In this document: positions 11,501-18,734 of the stretch, in pieces | Numbering within the stretch: position 1 is the stretch's first letter | Layout of the letters: every line of letters starts with the position of its first letter | NCBI GenBank assembly: GCA_000444245.1 | Contig: ATSW01003617.1 | Coordinates: 1 to 25,514, forward strand | DNA length: 25,514 nucleotides | Direction: 5' to 3' | Source: Botryllus schlosseri | Lineage: Eukaryota > Chordata > Ascidiacea > Stolidobranchia > Styelidae | Notes under the pieces: model-generated | What the model was told of the DNA's origin: nothing | The model's database searches: none | What the model saw: the letters and a program-made list of their open reading frames with translations, nothing else | Made by a program: the position numbers and the translations under genes

Positions 11501-12073
11501 CTACAATTTTTATTTTTACCTAATTGTGACTTTTTTTGACAAAAAAATCACCCTACTCATAATCAATCTCATTTTGTTCACTATTCCCCATCGTTGCTCA
11601 TGAGACGATCATATGAAGTCGATTCAAATAGTTTCAATTGCTCAATTTTAACCCTGTATAGCCACAGTAGCGCATTCTTCCAATTGTTACGTACACCGAA
11701 AGACCACAAGCAAAACAATTACGGCGATATTTCTTGTCGTGTCACAGTCTCGGCTCGAACGGATAAACAGCAAGTCCTCGATCAATCGATTCGTTTGCAA
11801 CTCGAGAACAATAAGGATGAGGATGTGTATGAGCGCAACAAGCACGCTCGCATGGAACTGTATACAGCGATCTATGAATCAGGCGACGATGCTCTTATGA
11901 AACAGCACTCCGTCATCGACGCATCTGATATCTCATTGAGTCGTGATGAAGCTCATGTCATTGGATCGCTTGCAGCAAGGAATGAAAGCATTGATTCTTT
12001 GAATTTATGCAACTGCAGTATGGACAACGAGCTATTGGACATCATTACAAGGTGTCTGGGAAATCGAATTCAC
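5509..12073 (+). CDS. NLR-type receptor (NACHT-LRR protein), five exons visible
   Basis: Proposed exons: 5509-5584, 7538-7636, 7972-8103, 9140-10584 and 11668-12073. The first three introns are all phase 1 and the fourth is phase 2. The exons sum to 719 codons if one surplus G at 9628-9635 is discounted. The start ATG sits in a good context (ACCATGG) and opens with MAEGGNDHNSGVADV. Residues 1-102 are polar and partly helical. They are followed by a NACHT NTPase module with Walker A near residues 208-216 (ASAGSGKST) and Walker B near 289-298 (AVLIFDGLDQ). A winged-helix signature FCHQSIQEYLAA lies near 508-519, and a single LRR is near the end. By family knowledge such proteins are cytosolic sensors that oligomerise on ligand and nucleotide binding. 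No CARD, PYD, Death or TIR domain is visible. The 3' end is not found: the last visible donor is phase 0 (CAC|GTGAGT), so the model is incomplete. Confidence 0.65.
5741..5822. mobile_element. Fragment resembling a pogo/Tigger-like MITE end
   Basis: The text TACCGTAATTTTCC followed by ATGTATAATGCGCA, and its imperfect inverted echo TGTGCACTATGCATGG about 40 bp further on, resemble the ends of widespread pogo-like MITEs whose termini read roughly 'CCGTATTTTCC...TATAA.GCGCA'. Only one end is seen and no TA-flanked partner end is found. The fragment lies in the first NLR intron. Confidence 0.4.
6136..6159. repeat. GC-rich hairpin in a G/C-run repeat
   Basis: CTGGGGG at 6136-6142 pairs with CCCCCAG at 6153-6159 across a short AAGGCTTCG-containing loop. 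It sits in a patch of C-runs and G-runs (6074-6165) that stands out from the AT-rich intron. Similar CTTCGCCCCC hairpins are common in dispersed repeats of marine invertebrates, so I read it as a repeat fragment. Confidence 0.5.
6511..6539. repeat. Small hairpin in NLR intron 1
   Basis: CCCTGCAGGAT (6511-6521) and ATCCTGTAGGG (6529-6539) form an 11-bp stem with one G-T pair around a 7-nt loop. It lies in a region without a recognised element. It could be the centre or end of an old palindromic repeat. Confidence 0.45.
6855..6913. repeat. 59-nt near-perfect hairpin in NLR intron 1
   Basis: TTCGTTGATAATTTTC (6855-6870) pairs with GAGAATTATCAACGAA (6898-6913) over 16 positions with one G-T wobble. 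An inner 6-bp stem TTATCC/GGATAA (6874-6879 with 6889-6894) encloses a 9-nt loop. It directly precedes a foldback half-copy, so a transposon origin is likely. Its size also fits a pre-miRNA-like hairpin, though nothing else supports that. Confidence 0.6.
6940..7182. repeat. Diverged foldback half-copy in NLR intron 1
   Basis: Contains the outer-arm blocks of the foldback family in order: GTTTTGCATCGTCTTTG, 'CAATTTCATGGGATTGACA', 'TTAGAATTGAACCAAATTTG', GGGCAGCGTTTTTTAG and a terminal TTTGAGCAGCC. The other arm is missing or replaced by the hairpin at 6855-6913. It is more diverged than the copy at 21989-22604. Confidence 0.6.
7538..7636 (+). CDS. NLR exon 2 (short charged helical exon)
   Basis: The acceptor TTTTGTAACAG precedes an in-phase reading that continues from exon 1: G, DWKMENTDSLEKIRRNK, SENEKRLSTSLLHDE, then one base of a glycine codon before GTGGAA. 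Both ends are phase 1. The peptide is strongly charged and probably helical, with no domain I can name. The donor is weak, so the 3' boundary is the least certain part of this exon. Confidence 0.5.
7972..8103 (+). CDS. NLR exon 3 with beta-prone polar motif
   Basis: A 132-bp exon, phase 1 at both ends, between CTCGTCATAG and CCAAG|GTGAGA. It encodes 44 residues. After a short helical lead (SVKSARLAEGE) comes IVVQTIENSSVNVLAGKQ followed by IIHHHHNF, alternating hydrophobic and polar residues around an NSSVNV core. Short strand-forming motifs of this general look precede the NACHT domain of many invertebrate and fish NLRs. Some NLR-linked motifs (RHIM-like or amyloid signalling motifs) act by templated stacking. 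The resemblance here is by eye only. The run of four histidines is unusual. Confidence 0.55.
8104..9139 (+). other. NLR intron 3, mostly featureless
   Basis: The intron runs from GTGAGA to TTCTTTTCAG. It holds a possible small hAT-like MITE at 8441-8676 and an open frame at 8818-9042 that I did not accept as an exon because its possible boundaries do not give good splice sites in phase. Nothing else stands out. Confidence 0.5.
8441..8676. mobile_element. Possible hAT-like MITE
   Basis: It begins CAGTGGTTCTCG and ends CAACAACCACTG, so 8 bp (CAGTGGTT) are inverted at the two ends. CAGTGGTTCTC is a typical hAT terminus. The 8-bp flanks do not match each other as a target duplication, and there is no transposase. 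The left end is credible; the right end may be coincidence. Confidence 0.35.
9140..10584 (+). CDS. NLR exon 4, NACHT domain with one frame slip
   Basis: The acceptor TTCTTTTCAG|AT continues exon 3 in phase 1, and the reading starts ISHTKLLQICNDN. Walker A (ASAGSGKST, 9454-9480) has Ala in place of the usual first Gly but keeps the GK-S/T core. Walker B (AVLIFDGLDQ) is at about 9698-9727. A sensor-like VASREF follows near 9852, then a NOD-associated helical region and FCHQSIQEYLAA near 10360, the usual winged-helix signature. Frame 1 serves up to the eight-G run at 9628-9635 and frame 2 afterwards. With seven Gs the protein reads smoothly (FGGVYENEY). A stop at 10586 is avoided by the donor GCG|GTAACG, phase 2. 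Confidence 0.85.
10941..11120. repeat. Left arm of inverted repeat flanking the LRR exon
   Basis: Near 11031-11120, blocks such as 'AAAATTTGTTGTAGTACAAC' and GAAAGATACTTTC are repeated in inverted orientation at 12421-12516. Weaker similarity continues outward through GTGGTTACATCATG and ACTGACAAA. The two arms bracket the LRR exon. They are most simply two copies of one dispersed repeat in opposite orientation. Confidence 0.75.
11668..12073 (+). CDS. NLR exon 5, leucine-rich-repeat exon
   Basis: The acceptor ATAGCCACAG (or TAG three bases later, an in-phase tandem acceptor) gives the phase 2 junction needed after exon 4. The reading is S/A-FFQLLRTPKDHKQNNYGD and onward. Residues near the end, SIDSLNLCNCSMDNELLDI followed by ITRCLGN, fit the ribonuclease-inhibitor type LRR (xLxLxxCxxxxxxxxxLxxxL). 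The exon ends in frame, phase 0, at CAC|GTGAGT. Only about one LRR is visible, whereas NLRs usually have several. More LRR exons would be expected downstream, and I do not find them before 15590. Confidence 0.65.
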
Positions 12074-12420
12074 GTGAGTCTTCTTATTATATCATAAAAT
12101 CATAGCTTTCGTAGGAAAGCAATAAGAAAAAGGATTCTAGATTCATCAAATTATACCCAATTCGGTGCCTTATAAAACTAGGATTCGATAATATGCAATC
12201 GTCACGGGCGGCCATGAGATAATATGGTATGTACCAGTGGCACCCAAACTCGATTCAACGATCCAATTCGATTTGAGAGGGCCAAGATTCGCTTTTCGAT
12301 TCATATTGAACTGTATTCGAAATTGCTGTAGGCTACTACATGTGCCACTAGTCAATCATACCTATATAGGCCTTTGTGTGTAACTATAGATACATTAGGA
12401 AGGAGGCTGTCTCTTTCTCC

Positions 12421-12588
12421 ATTCTTGACAAGCTATTTGGTAAGGACAGACACTTTCTACCCAATATTGTAGGAAAGTATCTTTCGTTGTACTACAACAA
12501 ATTTTAATTATTTCTATCATAATGCGTGATGTAACTAGGAATTCTTCATAGGTCCAGATTTCGGTAAAATTAAGTTTGTCAGTTTTTA
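12421..12588. repeat. Right arm of inverted repeat flanking the LRR exon
   Basis: Reverse complement of the family copy at 10941-11120, with GAAAGTATCTTTCGTTG and GTACTACAACAAATTTTAAT as the best-kept blocks. It ends next to the TIR element starting at 12589, which may have landed inside it. Confidence 0.75.
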
Positions 12589-13295
12589 AGGGGACTAGGA
12601 AGTCAAAGACCTAACTTTCAGATGGCTACCCCATCTCCATCAAATTTTCACAGTCGTTAGATTTCGCTATTCTATATACAAAAAAAACAAAATTGCGTTC
12701 TACCCTGCAGATTGTGGATTTGAAGGAGAAAAAATGCACCGACACAGGGAATGCAAAATCTCGAAATTGTGAAGCCTTTTTTCAATCTAACGCCTTTTGT
12801 AGGAAGTACTAAGACAGTGCTGTGTTATGCTAAAATTTGAAGGAATATGTGCAACCCCTCTTGGAGAAATTCCATTTTGAAATTTCAAATTTTTTAGGTC
12901 ATTTTTACAAAAAGTTTGCTGGGAAGCTCTATAATTCAGAGCAAGGTAGACCTAGGCCAAACGACTCTTAGCATAACATAGGTCTCGATGTTGGCTTTTC
13001 AAAAAAACTGAGTGAATACTAGACGACATATATGTCATACAAATTTTTGATTTACGATGAAGCTGTTCAACAAAATTTTCCAATGGAGAAAAACGTTAAT
13101 AAACATTTTACCAGCAATAAAAGATACTAAACCGGTGCCGATGAAAATCGAAATTATGAAGTTTTTCGTTAAGTTTTGGGTACCGGTAAGATAAGGCCAT
13201 GAAACAAGAGTATAGATACTAAGTTGATATTTCAAGCCAAGAAAAAATAATTTAAAATTTTGATGTTTTTCTAAATTATGACTTGCTAGTCCCCT
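12589..13295. mobile_element. 707-bp non-autonomous TIR element with TA duplication
   Basis: The ends are inverted copies: AGGGGACTAGGAAGTCA at the left and, read inward, AGGGGACTAGCAAGTCA at the right. A TA flanks each side (12587-12588 and 13296-13297). These features fit a Tc1/mariner-type MITE. No frame in it resembles a transposase. Confidence 0.75.
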
Positions 13296-13480
13296 TACTG
13301 GGATAGCATGGAGGGGTGGTGCAAGACTTAAAAAGCCGTAAAGGCTATATCTGCACTTCCTCGTCCAGCGGCATATGCACATCATGCACNCATNGTATGC
13401 ATATGCGCAGATCGTGTGTATGTGTATCATGAGTCGGTGTATATGCCCCAAAAAACATCAAGGACAAAAATAAACTACGT

Positions 13481-13507
13481 CCTTTCCTTCCTTTCCTTTC
13501 CTTTCCT
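13481..13507. repeat. CTTTC-rich microsatellite
   Basis: A run of TTCC and TTTCC units in a pyrimidine-rich patch. It follows a palindromic ATGCATATGCGCA-type stretch that contains two N bases (13390, 13394). Simple repeats like this explain the poor base calls nearby. Confidence 0.85.
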
Positions 13508-14479
13508 ACTGTACATGCATATTTTCTGTACCTCCACCATTGCCGTCTGTTTTTATGTATTTTGGTTGGATGAAAATAAAGACTCTCTCTCCCCCTCTAA
13601 ACTTTTTGATCGAGCCATAGCTACAATGCGACCTTCAGAGGCAAAAATGAGCGGATTGCTTTTCATAAATCGTTGTAGCGACTGAAAATCTACGCCTCGA
13701 TGAATTTTGTCTCTCTGCTGTCGTCTGTGCCTTTCTTTATGCAGCTTTTCGTATTATGATCGTAGGATGTCTGTGTCGTATAGGTTTTGTTCCTGCTCTG
13801 TTGTTACTATTACACATAGAAAATTCACGTCGCAAGTACTGCATATGAGTGAAGACTGAAAGAGGCAGGCCACCGACTTCATTTTGAACATGGAAAAAAG
13901 GCAGTGATCCAGCGTTCAGCCAGTTGATCATTTGTTCGATTCAAAATACCGCAACTCCGCAAGAATCACTATTCAATGACAAAAATGCGTCGATATGACT
14001 TGGCGTTGTCCACTAATGAAATTTTCGACCTGGCAAAGTAGTGAGGAATTGTAGTTGCGGATAATGTCGCTCAGGTGTACGAATTTTCGTTATTCAGTTC
14101 CGTTTAGTGTCATTTCATCATGAACACTTCAAGAACGCAATGAAAGGAAAGATAGCAAGTAGTCCAAATTATGTTGAGTAGTCCTTCAATCAAACACCCA
14201 CCTTGGCCTAAAACATAAAACATAAGAGACATGTAGGCTGGCTGGATGGAAAGAATTTAACATAATAACATAAAATACCGTAAACATAACATAAAGTGGA
14301 CAACTGATAAAGATAGAAGATGACAAGATGTGTGTCTGTAGCGTAGGTAGGCGTAATAGATACATCAGTTTGCTCTCCTGTAATCTTGAGCATAGTAGAC
14401 TGGTGTTAATATTGGTTGCCAGTAAATTCGGTCACTGGTAAATTCGGCCATGACCTCGGTACATTCGGCCCTTCTAGAA

Positions 14480-14755
14480 TATTGTATTAAAATGTATTAC
14501 CAACCGTTAACATGAATTAATTACATAATTATACTGTTATCAAGTGATTTGGAGGTCAGGGTGTGCGTAGATCGCGTAATCACGGGAGATAGCGCGGATA
14601 TTCGCGGGGCCGAATTCAATTGCTGAATTTTGCCCTTGGAGAATTTTGTGTAAAAATGTATCACCAACTATTTATCTAAATTAATTACATAATTATATTA
14701 TTATCAAGTGATTTGGAGGACATGGTATGCGTATATCTTGCAGTCACGGCGTGAT
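14480..14755. repeat. Imperfect direct repeat, two units of about 110 bp
   Basis: Units at about 14480-14592 and 14639-14755 share AATGTAT-ACCAAC, 'AATTAATTACATAATTATA' and 'TTATCAAGTGATTTGGAGG', followed by GTGCGTAGAT or ATGCGTATAT and a CACGG block. They lie inside the left half of the 866-bp TIR element. This looks like an internal tandem duplication. Confidence 0.8.
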
Positions 14756-14766
14756 TAGATCATGTG

Positions 14767-15130
14767 ACGAGACGATGCTGTAGGGGTTAGGGTTGGGACG
14801 GTTAGGATTAGGGTTCGGTAATGTTATTGTAACTGTAGGTTAGGAGAGGGGTATTAGGGTTCGGTAGGGGAATATTAGGGTTAGAGGAGGGTAACCCCAA
14901 CCGTAACTCTAATCCCATTCTCCCCCTCCCAACCCTAATACCCGTCTCCCCAACACTAATCTTGGAATACCGTAACCCTAATTTCTCCCCTCCCCTAACC
15001 CGAATATCTCCCCTCCCCCAACCCTAATATCCACCCTCCCAATCCTAATACCCATCGCCCCAACCCTAATCTCCATCAACCCCAACCCTAATCTTGGGAT
15101 ACCTTAACCCCAACATGGACCCTAACCCAC
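14767..15130. repeat. Degenerate telomere-like minisatellite, G-rich then C-rich
   Basis: From about 14780 to 14890 the strand reads repeated TTAGGG-like units (GGGTTAGGGTTGGG, ATTAGGGTTCGGTAGGGG). From about 14891 to 15130 it switches to CCCTAA-like units (CCAACCCTAATA, CCCCTCCC spacers). The C-rich side has an irregular period of roughly 20-30 bp. The arrangement 5'-TTAGGG then CCCTAA-3' is that of two telomeric tracts joined head to head, but it sits wholly inside a TIR element and is degenerate. Confidence 0.75.
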
Positions 15131-15639
15131 CTCCAACCCTGATGTACCCTCTACCCACCCACGGCACGTAAAACTTCCCTATTTGAGAATAATAATTCGT
15201 ATTAAATGCATTTATAATGCAAAATATATCAAGGGCCGAAGTGACCGACGGCCGAATTTACCGGTGGCCGAATTTACTGGCATGTGTTATTATTAGCCTA
15301 TAGTAGGCCTACTTTAGTAGTGTAGTCTGTATTCTGTATTAATATTCATTGTTGAGCAAAGATATCGATCACTCATGTCTGCTCTATCGATGCTTCGTCT
15401 CATTTTGACTATTCCTCAGTTTATAGATACCTTAACTCCGTGAAATCTTCAGCATAAAGCTTACGAAGACGAAACGTTGCAATTCAAAACATTAAAAATG
15501 AAGGTGGTTATACTATCAATTGCTATATAGAAACAGGGTGTAGTCTACTGCATTTAAATATCCGACACTATCTCCATACTATTTCTACAGACCATATTGT
15601 TTCCTCGAGCAATCATAGCAATAGTAACTCAATACTTTG

Positions 15640-18600
15640 ATGTCGAATCAATTTGAAAAAAAGGATGACAGTGCCATTTCAAAGGCACCGCCCCATTCCC
15701 AACACATGTACGCAAGGCGGCCTGCGCCTGTCGTCTCTCAAACGCCGAATCTCGTGCCTTTAATGCATCACGCATCTGCAGCTTTTCGCGACAACACTAC
15801 TGACAGAACGCCGATCCCAAGCTCCAGCAGCGTCGCAATACCGAGTACACGGTTTGCGGTCCCCGGATTCAGTCGACCTACTATCCCACCGCAAGTGAAC
15901 CCGATCTCTCAGCCAATCTGCATGCCGATTCCGCCTCAAGCAGTAATGCAAGATTCCGAGGGCTTGCCTCAATTGCAAAATCAAGTAATACCCCCGGTTT
16001 TTGCCAGCGGATTACTCGGGCAATTGTCTCTACAGCCCCAACCGGCTTCTTCCCAGCCCCAAATCCAAGCACAACAGCAGCAACAGTCGCAGTTTCAAAG
16101 ACTCAAAGTCGAAGACGCTCTCTCTTATTTAGACCAAGTCAAGTACCAATTCGGCAATCAGCCACAGGTTTACAACGATTTTTTGGATATTATGAAAGAA
16201 TTCAAATCACAGAGCATCGACACGCCTGGCGTTATCGCCAGAGTATCAAACTTATTCGCGGGACACTCCGACTTGATAGTGGGATTCAACACTTTTTTAC
16301 CGCCAGGATATAAAATCGAAGTATCTGGCAATGACCAAGTCAGTGTGACAGGTCCAAATATGCTGCCGCAGACCATAAACACACAACACGGCGGCGCAGG
16401 GCCACCGCCTATCATCCAAGGCCATCCTCCGCCCACGAAATACGTAAACCCGAACGCGCAGGGGTCGCAAAACCAGTCGCCTCACACGACCAGCCAATCG
16501 AATCACTCAGCTACGCCCCCGAGCTCAATGTATGGCCCTTCTGGTCTACCTTCGCAACCGGTGTTGTCGGGAGCAAACACAGCAAGCATAATTCCAGCTA
16601 GCTCCCATGGCAATTCTACTTCCGCCGCGATGACAATTGCGAACGCGACCAACGCTTTGGGTAATGCGGCAGGCCAGACTGCAGTTATGGGACAGCAGCA
16701 GCAAGTAGGCAGCCAACCTGTAGAGTTCAACCACGCCATCAATTACGTCAACAAGATAAAGCATCGCTTCCAAGGGCAGACCGATATTTACAAAGCTTTC
16801 CTTGAAATACTACATAAGTACCAAAAGGAACAACGTACGGTCAAAGAGACGAACGGTGCTTACACCCCTACGCTTTCAGAGCGGAAGTATACTCACAAGT
16901 CGCAAAGCTGTTCAAAAACGATGAAGACTTGCTCAAGGAATTTGGCCAGTTTCTGCCTGATGCTGGAGGCGGTATGGGCAGTTCCGGTAATTTATCGGCG
17001 CTTACGGGAGGCAGCAATGCATTGAAACAGGAAGGATTGTCACTTCCCGAGCATCCACCCCCCAAAAAGCAAGCAGTGCACCCTGCACCATCTTCTTCCC
17101 AAAACACATCAAACACCGGGTCTACTAAGCCGTCTCGACCCAGCCAAAAACGGTCTACGTTGTTGTCAGGGCAAGGAAAAAAGGTCAGGAGCTGTTCTCT
17201 GAAAGACGTGTCTCTAGCGGAAGCGTCCAAACATGGCACACTTGCAGAATTCGGGTTTTTCGATAAGGTACGCAGGGCACTCGGCTCGCAGGATGTGTAT
17301 GATAACTTTCTCCGATGTCTCCTGCTGTACAATAACGAAGTAATCGGGCGGGCGGAGCTTGTCCAGCTGGTGCAGCCTTTTCTGATGAAATTTCCTGAGC
17401 TGTTTTTGTGGTTTAAACGATTTCTCGGGTACAGAGACGGGCAGTCCGGGGACAACTGGTCCCGTTCTAGTGGGATATCTTCGGCGCAAAATCAATCACT
17501 GCCAGCTAAAGAGAAGCACGAAGGAATGGCGATGGAGATCGATTACACCACTTTGAAGCGGTTAGGATCGAGCTACCGTGCGTTGCCAGTGTCTTACGAC
17601 CAGCCGAAATGCACGGGACGCGATGCTTTGTGCAGGGAAGTGCTTAACGATACTTGGGTGTCCTTTCCGTCTTGGAGCGAAGACTCTCAGTCTGTGACTT
17701 CGAAAAAAACGCAGTTTGAAGAACACGTGTATCGGTGTGAGGACGAACGTTTCGAATTAGACGTGGTGTTGGAAACGAATCTAGCCACGATTCTGGTCCT
17801 GGAAGCTGTAAACAAGGACTTGGCGCGTATGCCAGATGAAGAAAAGTCCAAGTTTAAGCTTGACAACTGCCTCGGTGGCACTTCCGAAGTGATACACAGA
17901 AAAGCGATACACCGGATATACGGAGACAAAGCGCCAGATATCATCGAAGGCTTGAAGAAAAACCCTGCTGTTGCAGTACCAGTGGTTTTGAAACGTCTCA
18001 AAATCAAAGACGAGGAGTGGCGATCGGCGCAGCACCAGTTTAACAAGACATGGCGTGAACAGAATGAGAAATATTACCTGAAATCGCTCGACCATCAAGG
18101 CATCAATTTCAAGCAGAACGACATCAGGTTTTTACGCTCAAAGAGCCTGTTGAATGAGATTGAAAATCTCTTCGACGAAAGGCAGGAGGCTTTGGAATCG
18201 GGCGGAAACCCTGGCGCGTTACAGGGCCCGCACCTCACCCTAGTGTACGGCGACAAGTCGATCATGGACGATTGTGCGTCTTTGATTATACACCACGTGA
18301 AGAGGCAGACCGGTATACACAAAGACGACAAGCAGAGGATGAAAGTGTTCATGTACCAGACTCTGCCGGATTTGTTTTTTTCGCCGCGGGGCTACCAGCC
18401 CAGCGACGATGACGATGATGATGACGACGATTATTCGGACAGCGACTCGAAAAGTAATAGCAGTCGAAACGGAAGCCGTAAATCTGCGGTCACGAAACCG
18501 AAGCCGAAAAGCAAAATCTCGGGGGGTTACTCGCTCACAGACGACTTGGACGGGATGTACCATCACTTTATGTGCGGGAACCCGTTTTATCTGTTTCTGA

Positions 18601-18734
18601 GGCTGCACGAGATTCTGTGCGCCAGGCTGTTGAAGATCTACAGGAGAGCTGAGATTCTGGCGGAGGAGGACGCGAAAGAGAAGAAGGAAGGCGGGGGAAA
18701 GGAATCTGTCGCTAATATTCTACGGTTGAAACAG
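15640..18734 (+). CDS. SIN3A: SIN3 giant first coding exon (PAH1-3 and HDAC-interaction region)
   Basis: About 1032 codons without an intron. An acceptor-like TATTTCTACAG ends at 15590, so a noncoding 5' exon probably lies upstream. The exon begins with a proline- and glutamine-rich tail ([15 protein letters not shown]) and a poly-Q stretch before PAH1. It changes frame within TCAGAGCGG (16876-16884): upstream frame 1 gives GAYTPTLSE, downstream frame 3 gives [12 protein letters not shown], the normal continuation of PAH2. A run of nine Asp (18405-18431) lies in the linker before the C-terminal domain. It ends CAG|GTGAGG, phase 0. Human SIN3A encodes the same part in many exons. Confidence 0.93.

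Larger units (their letters stand above)
14417..15282. mobile_element. 866-bp TIR element with AATTCGGCC iterations
   Basis: The left end TGCCAGTAAATTCGG is matched exactly in reverse at the right end (CCGAATTTACTGGCA). The imperfect inverted repeat extends about 55 bp and contains several spaced copies of AATTCGGCC or CATTCGGCC. The outer flanks GTGTTAATATT (14403-14413) and GTGTTATTATT (15284-15294) are near-identical but not exactly adjacent to the ends, so the target duplication is unsettled. Inside are an imperfect direct repeat and a telomere-like minisatellite. There is no transposase frame. Confidence 0.75.

Noticed and set aside
14767-15130. Genuine ancient chromosome-end fusion
   Set aside because: The telomere-like tract is degenerate and wholly enclosed by inverted repeats of a transposon-like element, a simpler explanation.
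15430-15480. Hammerhead-like hairpin TCTTC...GAAGA followed by CGAAAC
   Set aside because: The sequence before the stem lacks the CUGANGA core, so only the second half resembles a hammerhead.
15637-15639. TTG immediately upstream as the SIN3 start
   Set aside because: An ATG follows directly at 15640 and an in-frame stop lies at 15625; non-ATG starts are not needed here.
16868-17495. Long open frames antisense to SIN3
   Set aside because: They lie opposite conserved SIN3 codons and show no family signature; they are shadows of the sense gene.
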